The notes: a model not told the origin generated them from the letters alone. A DNA stretch of 64,000 nt from Luzula sylvatica (GCA_946800325.1 OX326957.1:12898591-12962590), one strand, 5' to 3'. Positions 1 to 12,286 are shown, counted from the stretch's first letter. Numbers and translations: made by a program.

Positions 1-640
1 AGCCCCATAACACAAAAGAAGAGCATGGATGAAATGAGGTGATGATTAAATAGGTTGATTTGTATTGTTAATTGATTTGATTAACGATTTAATTGACCGT
101 TTAATTGAATTGACACATCAATTAATATGTAATAATATAATTTATTGACGTGCCAATTAATAATTAATTGAGTCAATTAAAAAAACTAATCTAATCAATC
201 TATGTAATTTTGACATGGACGCAAAATTGGTGAACACGCCAAAAGTAGATTTGAATTCAGCAGGAAATTAATTTCTTTTCATATCATATGACAAGTATAG
301 TTTAGACATGGAAAATCCCTAGAACAATTACTTGGAAAATATCCAAAGGATTTGTAAAAATCTTCTCAGTGAAATTTATTGCTTTCAATCTTTTGAAATG
401 TGATAATTAATGACCAAATATGGAATTAATTGTTGATAGGTAAAATATTTTATGGCTAACAAGATGGTGAATCTTAAGTTATAAATGCAGGTGCTTCACC
501 ATGCAAAATATGTTCTAGTGTATCTTTTCATAAGATTTGCTTACAGTCAAAAGACCCATTTGCCCTTCTTGCATGATAGAAGCCCATGCCACTTGGCAGA
601 GGGCAAGGGTAAAATTGTCTTTCTGGATGACAAACTTAAT
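1..640. other. AT-rich intergenic region
   Basis: No gene recognised. Positions 60-190 are a low-complexity run of TTGATT/TTAATTGA motifs. The rest has no frame with recognisable protein similarity. The 79-codon minus-strand frame at 547-786 overlaps the promoter and first exon of the next gene and is not believed. Confidence 0.6.
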
Positions 641-650
641 CTATAAAAGG
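641..650 (+). promoter_or_regulatory. TATA box of the G2-like gene
   Basis: CTATAAAAGG is a good plant TATA box. It lies about 330 bp upstream of the ATG. A probable 5'UTR exon follows and ends at 727 (AAG|GTATGT). The 5'UTR intron would run 728-971, ending TTTAG directly before the ATG, so the start codon is the first triplet of the second exon. Inferred, without transcript evidence. Confidence 0.5.
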
Positions 651-971
651 AAAGACAGTTCTTTTTCTGAAACTCAAATTTGCAGGCACAGAACTGGAGA
701 AGCAACTTGATCTCATTTCTTTGTAAGGTATGTTTAGTTTCACTTACTAACTTAGAGAAATTAAATAGAAGTTTATGATAGATCATGAATCATGCAAAGA
801 TACATTTTCCTCCTTATATATCACCTCATTAATATTGTCAAAACTCATAAGCTATGTACAAATCCTCTATGTTCTTATATTTCTCTTCATTTTCGATATA
901 TCGCGTAATTTTGATGAATAAGCATTGTGCGTTCATTTTGTGAAAAATAATTAATTAATTAGCTTGTTTAG

Positions 972-2253
972 ATGGACAATTCTCGCCCCCGATGGACTCC
1001 CGAAATGCATGAATGCTTCGTTGAAGCCGTTTCTGCTCAAGGAGGAGCCTCTTGTAATTTTGTTTCTTCACTCAATTACTTACTTTTAATCTTAATTGTT
1101 GATAGTTTAATCATTTGAATATATAATGCATATAATAATCTGATAATTAATTTGTTCATTTATTACAGATGCAAAACCTACTGCAATAATGAAAACAATG
1201 GTCAAAAGGGGGTTTACCGAACGATCCCTCAAGCAAATAAAGAGTCACTTACAGGCTCGTCGAATTTATATCTTTTTCATGTTTAATAATATACCAAGTG
1301 GACTATAATTTCAAATTGATTGCTAAATTATATCATCTTTTTATTTTATTTTTCAGTACTACAGAATCAAACAAAAGCAACTCAAGCTGGCTGCTGAGGC
1401 AGAGGCTCGAGCCAAAACAGAACGATATGGTTTTATAAATATCGGCAATAACACTCTGTAAGCAATTCTGATATATTTTTTTATTTTATATCAAGGATCA
1501 TAATTAATTATCCGAAACGGCAAATAATTTTCGAAACTATGCGTCTATCTATGGAAATTATCTCTATCCATTTAATGCTATTAATTTGTGCTTCACGATA
1601 ATGGGATCCTCTTTCGTTGTTTTTCTCTTCGTGTTTTCTTTTTATGAAATATGTACCGCATAAAATGTCTTCGAAACATTATAATGCGTACAATACCGTA
1701 GACAATAATTTCGCTAATAAAACGTTACAAAAATTTCTATACGTATCTTAGTTATACTTCTTTTCCACTTAGATTTATATAATTTATATTTATAATGATT
1801 AATAAAAGAAAAACATAAATTATCATAGGTGCTATGGACTTCTGGATGATGGCGCGCAAAATGAAGTGCAATCATGCGCATCAGCTTCAAACCAAGTGCA
1901 GGTAGGTATTTGCATATAGTAATTAACCGAATGAATAATAATCCCGAATTAAAACCCTATTTAATGTATTTAATCAGTGATGCATCTGTATGAACCAATT
2001 TACAAAAAGAATCCTAGTTCAATCAGAGCTTATTAATTTCAAATATCAATCAACAATATAATTAGAAACTTGTGCATTTTGTTTTTTTAAGACTTTCAGT
2101 TACTTTTATTCACTTTCGATTGATTGATTGATTTTTCTCTCTTATTTGCAATCGCAGGCAGAAGAAATTGATGAAACGGATCCGGACATATTTCTCGATT
2201 TCCTGATTGAAGATGCAAAAAACATGATTTTTCCTGTTCCTAGTGATCCTTGA
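972..2253 (+). CDS. GARP / G2-like (MYB-related) transcription factor, short
   Basis: Five coding exons fit one frame: 972-1053, 1169-1254, 1357-1457, 1829-1901 and 2158-2253, giving 145 aa. Residues 6-60 form a GARP/G2-like DNA-binding domain. It shows RPRWTPEMHECFVEAV, then KPTAIMKTM, then the helix SLKQIKSHLQ followed by YYRIKQKQ. The family is nuclear and binds DNA through this single myb-like repeat. The 85-residue tail has a basic/alanine stretch and an acidic end (DETDPDIFLDFLIED) that could be an activation segment. No coiled coil or LHEQLE motif of the MYB-CC group is seen. The protein is short for the family. Intron 2 (1255-1356) starts with GC rather than GT (CAG|GCTCGT). The next GT would put the following exon out of frame. 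Family assignment is firm; the target genes are unknown. Confidence 0.85.
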
Positions 2254-2572
2254 ATTCTCGACAGAAAAATCTTGAGTGGAGGAATAATCTTTCTGCGAAG
2301 CATTATTTTTCCCTCGAGATTTTTCCTGATAATCAAGCCTGTTTTATGTTTTAATATTTAGTTGTAATAAATAAATAAATATTGTGAATCTGGTGTGATG
2401 CTTTTGAAAAAATGAATATGGTACTTTTTTATATTAAGTAATTTATCTTATCTTCATTAGCAAATATTATTTGATTTGAATATCAATGAAACAAAATGTA
2501 CATGTCATACAAACCAACGCATTTTTGCACAAACACCCCTTATAAATGCAAATATTCAACCTAGCTAATCAA
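2254..2572. other. Convergent 3' intergenic spacer
   Basis: This 319-bp gap separates the stop codons of two genes transcribed toward each other. AATAAATAAATAAAT near 2368-2382 could serve as a poly(A) signal for the plus-strand gene. Nothing else is seen. Confidence 0.5.
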
Positions 2573-5443
2573 TCAAGAATGTGTCATAGGAGATGCTTCA
2601 CAACTCCTATTGAGAACCTGAGCTGCAAATTGCAAATTCCAAAGAATATCTTCTATTGAGGGTCTTTGCATTTGTTCCTTCGATAAACATCGCAAACAAA
2701 TCTCCATCACGGTTTTTAAAGACTCATCGGAACTGGATTTGTTCACTACCGGGTCAATGAATTGCCTCCTCGCAGATCTATCACCCGTTAAGCTCGATTG
2801 AAGCTGTGTTTGATGAGAAATTATTTATAACATAATTGTTTCTTTTTTTTTTTAATTAATGGGTTTTGATTCTAAAGATCTCGAAAAGTACCTGATTTTT
2901 CATGATGCCAACTTCATAATGTGAGGTGAGAGGCCTTCCACATAAAATCTCTAATAAAATTATCCCAAAATCATACACATCAATCTTCTCTCCTTCAATA
3001 GCTCTGAAGAAACCAACAAGGGAAATTTCCAAATTTGCATGTTGTACGAGAAATTACATGAATATAAAATGTTAGGAAAAATAAATTAGCTTAAGAACCT
3101 CTCAATAGAATCCTTATTTCCATTCGAAGAGCTTCCAGCTCCACCCTTTTCATATTAAAAAAATAGCCAAAGTTAAAAATCAAAATAAGTCATGTTGATA
3201 TATGAAATAACAATAAATATTAATTTTAGTCTAACCTCGATTTGAGTACCGTTTTCTAACACAGGCAAAGTATAGCAACTAACTTTAGCGACGAAATTAT
3301 GATCCAATAGTATGTTTGACATTTTGAGATTATTTCCAAATAAACCAGGCATAATCCCTCCGTGTAAAAATTGAACGCCTTTGGCCACACCAATGGCTGC
3401 AGAGATCCTTTGTGACCAATTAAGTCTATGCCTCACAACTCCTTCTGTACAAAAAAAAGAAAATTACATCTTTGTCCCTTAAAAAAGGATAAAAAAACAT
3501 TATGCCTTACGTGAAATATTGCTTCGTAAATTTCCATTCGAAACGTATTCAAATACGAAAAAAACTCGGCTAACAGTTGAATCATCGAGATAGTATTCAA
3601 AACAATGCCCTAAAGCGCTTGTCAAGTGTCTGTGTCTGAGTTTTGAAATTATTTCGATTTGGGTTTTGAAATTATTCATATCTTGCTTCCTTTTTAATTT
3701 CAAACACCTCACCGCCACCAACGACCCGTCACTTAAAGTCCCTTTGTACATCTGGAAAACAAATAAATTATTTTACAAAATAAACCCACAAAATAAATAC
3801 TGAATAAAGTATATATATGTAACCTGGCCGTTAGAAAATTCTCCAATGAAACTTGAGGTATTGAATTTATTTGTGGCAGATTCAATTTCCTCCAATGAAA
3901 ATGTACGGTACGATGGTATACCGAGTGCTCCAAGCTTTATTGTGTGCGGTACATACCCTTCATATAAAAAAAATCAATGTTTAAGGTTAATGTTAAACAT
4001 CATAGAATAAAATACATTAATATAAATAAACCCTAAACCCTAGGAAAATAAAATCATACTTGAATCAGTCAGGGACTTGGAAAAGTTAGAGCTCGATGCA
4101 CAATTCTCCTGCAATTTCCTCGGTGGTCTCAAATCTAATCTTTTCACATTTCTCCTTTTCATCATTATTATGAACACCACAATACCAACGATGAGAAGAA
4201 TTACACCAAATGCCACGCAAATGGCCACGCCAATTTTGGCCATAGATTTTGTGCTCCTTCCTTTTTGTGGCAAAATTCCAGCTGCTAAAGCTTCGGTCGC
4301 ACAAAACGGGTTTGGATGTTGAGTTGGGTCACCCGTTAAGGACAAACAATTGTTTGAATAATAAACTGATTTTTCTTTAACCCCCAAATCCAAACAAGAG
4401 GGCAATGTACCCGTTAAGAGATTAGAAGATAAATCCACAATTTGTAATTGGTAATTGCATGACATGTTTTGAGAAAACATACCGGTAAATCGATTGGATG
4501 AAATGTTTATGTACCGAATTGAGGGTAGAGAGAGAATAGAAGAGAGAAATGGACCTACGAATTTATTAGATGAGATATCAAGTTTTTGTAGAAAGTTGTA
4601 TGAATTCAAATTAGAAGGGATGTTGTCTCCGAATTTGTTATTTTTCAATACAATTGTCACCAATTTCACAGCCAATTTGGGAAATTCAGGCCCAAATGAA
4701 TTGTTTGATAAATCAATTGTCTCGAGATTTGTTAACATGGTAAGATCGGGAATGCTTCCATGTAAATTATTTGATGATAGATCAAGCGTTCTAAGCGATT
4801 CCAAATTCGAGAAAGAGTTTGGTAGGGTTTCGTTGAATGTGTTATTTTTCAAACTTAGAACCGCCAAAAGTTCAAGAGAAGAAAACCAATTTGGTACGTG
4901 TCCACTAAACAAATTATTGTCGAGAATTAAAGTTTGAAGATTGGTGAGGTTTGAGATCTCATAAGGGAGTTCACCATTTAGAAAATTTGAAGTCATGTTT
5001 AGTATTTCGAGTGACGAAATTCGCGAGATTTTCGAAGGAAGTGGACCCCAAAAACCGAGAGAGGTTAAAGAGAGAACTTTTAGGTCAGGAAATCTCGTCA
5101 GAGTAGTGAAGAACGATTCGATCGAAAAACTTTCGGAGAGAGGAATTGTTCCTTCATTGCCGGTTATATGGAGTTGCGTGACGCTATTTTCGTAGCAAAC
5201 AATTGTGAAGAATGGATTTGGTTTGAGATTGCAAAAGTTCGAAGTGTTATGCCATGATTTCAGAATTCGAGGCGACTCGAGTTGGTGCTTGATTTGGAGA
5301 AGAGACCAAATTTGGGTGGGTTGAAGCCTAGTAGTGACTCTAGTTTGCGTCGAAATCGGTACTACCAGAAAAATTATGGAGAGAACTAGAAGAGAGTAAT
5401 GGCTCCTTAAAGTTGACATCGAGTAGTAGTCTGAGCTAAACAA
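2573..5443 (-). CDS. Probable inactive LRR receptor-like kinase (pseudokinase)
   Basis: Seven coding exons join in frame: 5443-4060, 3957-3824, 3751-3511, 3444-3236, 3145-3099, 3003-2892 and 2803-2573, giving 785 aa. The order is signal peptide, N-terminal cap (WSLLQIKHQLE), about ten leucine-rich repeats (roughly residues 80-360), a membrane segment at 402-428 followed by basic MMKRRNVKR, and a kinase-like domain from about 480. The second Met (residue 9, MSTLRSHYS) is an equally good start. Catalytic residues are missing. VAVR replaces the VAIK lysine. The HRD loop reads PGLFGNNLKMSNILLD. The DFG position reads KVSCYTLPV. EKIDVYDFGIILLEILCG and a normal C-lobe remain. This matches the family of Arabidopsis At3g03770 'probable inactive' LRR kinases in order and length, so it probably signals as a scaffold at the plasma membrane. 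A 5'UTR intron is likely at 5463-5620. Confidence 0.88.
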
Positions 5444-5707
5444 AGATTTTGCTTCTTCTTCCTGTAAGAGAAGAATAAAACTGAAGTAAGCGAAATTATG
5501 CGAAAATCAGTACGCATCGATACTTAATTTCTATCATCTTACAGTAAAAATTGGGGGAAATTGGAATTTTGTGATAGAGAAAGAAAATTGGGGGAAATTT
5601 GAAAGGATTTTGTACCTTTGATTCACTTGTTAGGCAAATAACTTCATTTGAAACCCAAAACCCACAAACACAACCAAATTACTCTTTATCTCTCTCTTTC
5701 AAACACA

Positions 5708-5732
5708 CTCTCTCTCTCTCTCTCTCTCTCTC
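5708..5732. repeat. (CT)n microsatellite in pseudokinase leader
   Basis: An uninterrupted CT run lies just upstream of the probable first 5'UTR exon of the pseudokinase gene, so it is a GA tract on the sense strand. Such GA/CT tracts are common in plant core promoters and leaders. It may be regulatory, but nothing here proves it. Confidence 0.6.
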
Positions 5733-7440
5733 ACAAAACTCTTTAAGATATGTATTGAGTATTAAAGAAAGCAAAGTATCTCCGTTCCATGGACCATGGA
5801 AGGCAAGAAGGGGGATAAATAAAGCACAAAGTACACTTTTACTTCAGCATTGCACCATGGCCAGAGAGATACCATAACATTTGCGAGTGGTGTAGAACTT
5901 GGCCCTCTCTTTTCTCTCTTTTATTTTATTTTCTTTTGTTTACTTTCTTTTTTTTACTATTTTTTTCCGCTTTTTTTGTTCTTTTATCTAATCTTTTACC
6001 CACCGGCCACCGCTACCATTAAAGCCCAAGAAAAGCAAAAGCAGAGCATCTCCATCTCTCTGCCTCTCCCTCCCGCCTTTATTTCAGACGTATTTGTTAT
6101 ACAACCCTCAATTTGTGTCCCCGGATTTATGGCAGCATCAATTTATGTATTTCTATTTTTTTAACCGAGTTCGACGCAAAGGAACCTAATTTTCTTTTTA
6201 CATATGTAATTTTTTTTGGAGTTGTTTAAAATTGCTAGATTCTATTTGTTTCAAATTTGATTAATGGAAATTGGAATAGATACTTTATGCGTTGTTTTTG
6301 TTATCGGCTTTCATCATTACATGGATACAATAGAAAAATAGTATTAAAATATCCGTTCGTATCCAAAAGAAAAATAGTATTAAAATATACATTTGTATCC
6401 AAAATAAGTACACTAAATTAGTCAGTAATTAATAAGAGTAACAGTCATTTTGATAAAAAAAAATATTATTTGCCGAATTAAACATGGCATGTTCATATTA
6501 GTATCCTAACTCTTTTACGAGTGATTTGCATGAATACATTAAAAATATAGTTTTAAAATATTCATTTGTTTAAAAAATTACTACACTAAATAAATCATTA
6601 TTTAATAAAAATAACAAGATAATTTAGATTAAAAAAATCATATGTCAAGTTAAACCTTGCATACTCATATTAGCACCCTAACTCTTTTTGCTAACTGTTC
6701 AATTATTCCACTTGCTTATGGGTCTCATAAATATAAAACTCATGTGATACATAAAAATCAGTTTTTACTAGTGGGCAAGGACAGGCCCAACTTCTTGTTT
6801 TGGAGGAATCAAAATAAATTAAAAAAAAAAATTCATGTTGAAATGATTTAGTTATTTGCTCTACATAACATACATATATAATAAAAAAGTATATATAACA
6901 CATAGTCCCTCGAAAAATTTGGCATAAAGTCCGGGACCTTGTTTTACTATTAAGATTCCTCAATTCACGAGTATTTTAATTATAAAATTATTTGAGTTGA
7001 TAAAAAAAACTTTTACGTTGTGTCATATATTTTGAAATAACTAACTCAAAAGATTAAATAAAGCATACAATTAAACATGAATTACATACAAAATATGAGG
7101 AAATAAATCTACTTGAGAATCAATAATATGGCTGTCAAGTGGAGCATAAATAGTTTAAGTTGGGGTTAAGAAACATATCTTCATGAATCCAAGAGTTCTG
7201 CAAATTCTGCTGCTCAGTAGTGACTGCCCTGTCAAGGGTACAATTGTCTTTTCGCATGAACAGTTTGCTCTTCTGGTGCACGGCGTCGGTGTTGTCAAGG
7301 GCCCCTGTAAAATGTCATGTCTACTAGCCGTTGAGATGTTTTCTATGTAGCGAACTGTGACTGTATTCTGTATTAGGTTCATTTTGGCACGTTTGATTTG
7401 AGGGGATTTTGGAATACATGGATTTATTATATACATGTAT
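5733..7440. other. Intergenic region with degenerate direct repeats
   Basis: No gene recognised. Positions 6328-6400 are two copies of a unit of about 36 bp (GAAAAATAGTATTAAAATAT...). A longer degenerate direct repeat joins about 6390-6515 and 6570-6690, both ending in CCTAACTCTTTT. The block 7170-7370 is less AT-rich and has an open minus-strand frame, but I recognise no domain in it. Confidence 0.5.
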
Positions 7441-7450
7441 TTGATATTTT

Positions 7451-8855
7451 GGGCCTGTTTGATTTGAGGGATTTTGATGTACATGGATATGTGAAATACA
7501 TGTATTTTACTATCCATGTATTTGGTAATCCATGTGAGTTGTTTGATTTGTTGTATTTGGTAATCCATGTATATCAAATCCTTTGTTTGATTCTTGGTAC
7601 AAAAATCCATGATTTTAATATTTTAATGTATATCATTTTTTATATTATATTTTGTTTTAAAGTATATTATATTATATCATATTATATCATATTGTATTAT
7701 ATTATATTATTATTACTATTATTAATTATATTACATTGTATTATTAATTATATTATATTATATTATATGATATTGTATTATATTATATTATATTATATTA
7801 TATGATATTGTATTATATTATATTATATTATATTATATTATACTCTAATATATATATATAATATTATATTTATATAATACATATGATTATATTTTTTTTA
7901 TATATATTATATTATACTTTAATATATTATTATATTATATTATATTATTAGTATTAGTATTATTATCATATTATATCATATTGTATTATATTATATTATT
8001 ATTACTATTATTAATTATATTATATTGTATTATTATTATATTATATTATATTATATTATATTATATTATATTGTATTATACTATATTATATTATATTATA
8101 CTCTAATATAAATATAATATAATATTATATTTGTATAATACATATGATTATATTTTTTTATTATTTTATATATATTATATTATATTATATTATTATTATT
8201 ATTATTATCATATTATATCATATTGTATTATATTATATTATTATTACTATTATTACTATTATTAATTATATTATATTGTATTATTATTGTATTATATTAT
8301 ATTATATTATATGATATTGTATTATACTATATTATATTATATTATACTCCAATATATATATACATATAATATAATATTTAAATTATATAATATTATATTC
8401 ATATAATACATATGATTATATTTTTTTATTATTTTATATATATTGTATTATACTTTAATATATTATTATATTATATTATATTATTATATAATATTGTTTT
8501 ATATTACATTGTATTATTTTATATTATATTATTTTTATAATATATTGTATTATGTTATATTATATTAAATAATATTACATTATATAATAGTATATAATAT
8601 TATATTATTATTTTATAATATAATATAATATAATATTTATCATTATTTATTTATATATTTTGGAAAAATAATTTTATAATGAAATACATGGATATAGCTT
8701 ATCCATGTTTGGAATACCAAATTTTTTGGTGTATTTCACCATCCACCCTCAAATCCATCTCCACCCTCAAATACACCAAATCAAACAAAGGATTTCGAGC
8801 TTATCCCGTATTTTGAAATACATCTCCACCTAAATCCCTCAAATCAAACATGCCC
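7451..8855. mobile_element. TIR element filled with AT microsatellite
   Basis: The left end GGGCCTGTTTGATTTGAGGG recurs inverted at 8830-8855 with one mismatch in about 25 bp, extending through the GGATTT that follows. Both arms lead into CATGGAT/ATCCATG motifs. The interior, about 7630-8640, is almost pure TAT/TAATA microsatellite. A further terminus-like copy (CACGTTTGATTTGAGGGGAT) lies just outside at 7389, so an earlier related insertion may be nested or tandem. The end sequence resembles PIF/Harbinger or hAT MITEs. I could not fix the target-site duplication. Confidence 0.6.
7630..8640. repeat. Imperfect (ATT)n/(TATAT)n microsatellite island
   Basis: About 1 kb of ATTAT, ATTATT and TATATA arrays in at least three higher-order copies. 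Each contains TATCATATTGTATTATATTATA and then ATACATATGATTATATTTTTTT (near 7880, 8140 and 8405). The pattern suggests duplication of blocks of about 270 bp as well as slippage. Confidence 0.8.
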
Positions 8856-9240
8856 ATAAAATTGTATTTGAAAATGCACGTGAGTTATTTGATTTGATGG
8901 ATTTTAAAATTATGTAAAAAAATTGTTGTTTGATTTTTTATTGAAAGAATTACTTATATTATATTATAATATAATGGTTTACATTGTATTATATTTTATT
9001 GTATTACAAATGATATTTTTATATGCTTAATTAAGTTATAAAATTGTTGTTTGATTTGTTGTTTGAATTTGTATTGAAATTTTTGTTTTGTCATGATTAT
9101 CCTAAAATTTTGTGTACATCATTAAATGCAAAAATTTCAATACAATTCAATTATGAAAAAATAATAAGTATCAAATTTCAATGGTGAAAAAATAATAAGT
9201 TATAAAATTTAAATTATATAATCTGATTCTTTTTCTCGTG

Positions 9241-9483
9241 TTGAGAAGAACTTGTTCTCAAATAACAATTCATAATGTGATTTATCACAGTTTGGTATTT
9301 CACATACTGTTTGCATGTAACAGAAATATTTGTCACTATTATCGGCAAAATTAAGCTTGAGAAGAAATTGCTGTTCTCGAATAACAATTCATTAATGTGA
9401 TTTATCACACACTTTGGTATTTGGCATACTGTTTGCATGTAATAGAAATATTTGTCACAATATTATCGGCAAAATTAAGCATG
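9241..9483. repeat. Tandem duplication, unit about 120 bp, two copies
   Basis: The sequence from TTGAGAAGAACTTGTTCTC (9241) is repeated from 9357. Both copies contain AATAACAATTCAT, GTGATTTATCACA, CATACTGTTTGCATGTAA and TATTATCGGCAAAATTAAGC-like stretches. The copies differ by small indels, so the duplication is not recent. GTGATTTATCAC is palindromic and is present in both. Confidence 0.75.
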
Positions 9484-9858
9484 AACGTACCAACTTTTAT
9501 GAATGTTCAAAAGATGTGAACAATCATACTTTTTGACATTTTTTACCACATAAATAAGTGTGTGTTATCACATAGCCTCAAAAGCTGAATGATTAATATA
9601 GTATTGTTCAAAAACTTTAATCATAAGATATTTGAGAAAATCAAATAAATATGGTAATAACACTACTCCAAATCCATAATTTCAATATAAAACTAAAAGT
9701 ATAATCAAAATATCAACAACCAACTCATCAAATAGAAAGCCGTAACGATAAAGACAATATTTTCTATTATTAACCACTATATTTCCTCTCTCTGAAAGAA
9801 CACCGCAACATGCAATTCGATCCAAAATTACAAAGGTTTAGCATCACTCAATGACGAG

Positions 9859-10146
9859 TTGCGAATCGATCCATCTACGCCTGCTTTAACTCCTAGAGAG
9901 GCGGTACAAAGTAGCACAATTTGGAACAATACCAGAACCATCGAATCCTCTCGTTCCTTTTTCACTCTCGAGTCCGTCTCGAACATTGCCAAGTCCGTTG
10001 CTGTCCGGGTAAAAAAAGAAGAGAGGTTTGGGATTCTTCAACTCAAAACCAGGATCTCAAATCCTGACTTACTAGGCTTCAAACTCCGGCTTTTAACTCG
10101 AGAACCAAGATTTCAGTACCTAAGATTACAAAAAAACCGCACATAG
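9859..10146 (+). pseudogene. Unidentified open frame sharing a repeat with 12.1 kb
   Basis: This stretch is less AT-rich than its flanks and open for 95 codons. I do not recognise the product. A donor-like GTAAAA follows GTCCGG near 10009. Positions about 10020-10132 match 12057-12155 (CTCAAAACC...AATCCTGA.TTACTAGGCTTCAAA.TC), so at least that part is a dispersed repeat rather than unique coding sequence. It may be an exon relic carried by a mobile sequence. The start is arbitrary. Confidence 0.25.
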
Positions 10147-10484
10147 GCCATTCGAAAAATTTGCTTAAAAATATAATGTATTGGTAAATGTACTATTTTT
10201 TCAACAACAAAAAAATGTTAGAAATGAGGAAAACAATTAATTATTAAAGTCAATTAAGTAAAATTAAAAAACAAAAGAAACAAATAAATTGAAGGTATAC
10301 AAATCAGATCATTCAAATGTAGTCATGTAAAAATGTGCAAAATAAAAAATTATACAAATTAGTAAATTCCAAGATACAAGTATATAATGCCAGGCTCAAC
10401 ATGCAATATTCCCAAAATTGCCCGAACTAAAATCATACAATTACTATATATAACATAATATTTGCCAAATACTTTCATAATCTT

Positions 10485-11931
10485 CTATTTCTCAACTCTT
10501 AAATCTTTTCTAATTTTCTTCAATCTCTTACTAGATCGAGTTTTCATAACCTCCTCCTCTTGCGCTGACTCAGCATCCCCGTTCTCTTCCACCTCGCCAT
10601 TCTTTCCATCCCCATCTTCAATCGCTTTCACGATATAAATCTGAAATACAATGTTAATAAATTATTCAAACGATTAATTATTTCTAAAAAGCGGTGGTTA
10701 CTTTGAATCGATGCGGTTCGGTTAGCTCGAAAACCAACGAGTCACCGTCTTCTAAATCATGTTGCATGGCAAAACCCCTCCATCCACCACTCAACCCAAC
10801 GCGGGCCCCGATATAAACCGAATCACATTCGTCGCCATCTTCGTCCTCCAAAACCATCGTAAACTCCTTACCACCGAGTTGTTCCTTGCAAAATTTCGAT
10901 GGCAATCCCTATATATTAGCGCGATAAAAAAAATGTTAAAACGATGTTAATGATTGATGGGTATTTTTGATAAAACGAGGGACTTACGAGCCAAAAGCAA
11001 CTCGAGACGTGAGATCGAACCATTTTCTTGACGAAAGAAGGGTTCGTTAAGGAGGCTTGGATTTGTTCGGCTTTTTCGAATGCACGAGCTTGTTCTTCGT
11101 ACGAGGATATTCTTCCTAAATATTCCCTCCCATTTTCGTTGCTTTTACAATATCTAATTATAAGAAATTAGAATTATTTTTTTATAGATAAAATTTAGTG
11201 ATGAAATTCAAATTATTAATACCTTTTGCGATATGAGCGTATTTCTGTTTCGTCAACCTGTTATGAGTTCACATGCACACATTGAGAGAAATAGTTTATT
11301 TTTTTTTTATTTTATAAAGTTCAAGATTGGGAATTAAGTACTTGATCGCGATAAGAAACTTCGTTGCGAGCTCTAGAAGAGCGTCTCAGTTCGCTAATTT
11401 CTAACTTTTTTCTTGGTCTTGGGGTCGAATTAGAATTATACTTCTGAAAAATATAAAATTGATGAGGAATCAAGAGTAAATGTGCAAAATTTTATAAAAT
11501 ATGTGAGTAAATAAGGTGCCTACCAGTTGTTTGGACTCGGTTTTTGTCGCTTCAAGTAGACTCTTAGAAATTTTTGAAATCCCCAAATTCTGGCAAAGAC
11601 AATAAAAACACTAATTGAGTTTCTTGAGAAGAAAATCGCCTCAAAATCATTAGCCATCACTAAAATCTGAATATCTTCTCTCTTTTTTAGCTACATTTTG
11701 CGAAGAAATCCTCTTTAGCATCATAAGATTGCAAAAATAGCTCCTCAAGTAATTATTCATACAATGTTTCGGACCAAACGAACAAAAAGGGAAACATTCA
11801 AGTAAAACTTGCAAAAACGGGTCAACCCAAATTTGACTTCAAAGATTTACCTCAAGTTGCTTGCGATTTTCAAGAATCCTCTTTCTTCGTTCTTCCTCGT
11901 AAGAGCATTCTTCTTCTTCCATCTTCGTCAT
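10485..11931 (-). CDS. B3 DNA-binding domain protein
   Basis: Seven exons join in frame: 11931-11851, 11589-11524, 11443-11342, 11257-11223, 11153-10988, 10908-10702 and 10640-10485, giving 270 aa. The first third is acidic/basic and helical (YEEERRKRILENRKQLE) and probably a coiled coil. A B3 domain covers about residues 118-226: FVKKMVRSHVSSCFWLGLPS, FCKEQL, GGWRGFAMQHDLEDGDSLVF and FELTEPHRFKIYIVKA. The tail is acidic then lysine-rich (KRLKKIRKDLR), a likely nuclear signal. Layout and motif order fit the plant B3 group that includes Arabidopsis At3g19184 and At5g42700, nuclear DNA-binding proteins of little-known function. The ATG opens MTKMEEEE; an in-frame Met at residue 4 is an alternative. 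It is head-to-head with the histone H4 gene, about 645 bp between start codons. Confidence 0.87.
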
Positions 11932-12056
11932 TGCTGTTGCAAAACCCTAGAAGGCTTAAACCCTTCTTAGTTCTTACTTTTTACTAAAATTTCAAAAGGC
12001 CGAAAGAGAAAGAATGTCAAAAGGCCGAAAGAGAAAGAATGAAAAGGAAGGTATGA

Positions 12057-12155
12057 GATTCTTGTACTCAAAACCCGGCTTTTAAATCCTGATTTACTAG
12101 GCTTCAAATTCTGGATTTTAACACAAAAACTGGAGTTTCAGTACCCGGGACTTGA
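12057..12155. repeat. Dispersed repeat shared with 10020-10132
   Basis: This is a direct copy, at roughly 80% by eye, of the segment near 10.05 kb. It lies in the shared upstream region of the B3 and histone H4 genes. Its two copies flank the whole B3 gene. Confidence 0.6.
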
Positions 12156-12286
12156 TATAACGGGCTAAATACTCACCTGAGTTTGGACCTGGACAATTAT
12201 CTCCATCGTAAAAATATTCTGTTTATAAAAGTACATTGCATAGATAGTACAAAAACTGAAAATTTCCCTCGATCCCACTTCTTGTC

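Noticed and set aside
5599..6164. Two overlapping plus-strand frames upstream of the pseudokinase gene
   Set aside because: The first covers the promoter/leader of the minus-strand gene and its CT tract. The second is phenylalanine-rich from T runs. Neither shows protein family features.
7398..7805. 135-codon frame at the TIR element's left end
   Set aside because: Composed of TIR words and then ATT repeats translated as I/Y/L runs; not a gene.
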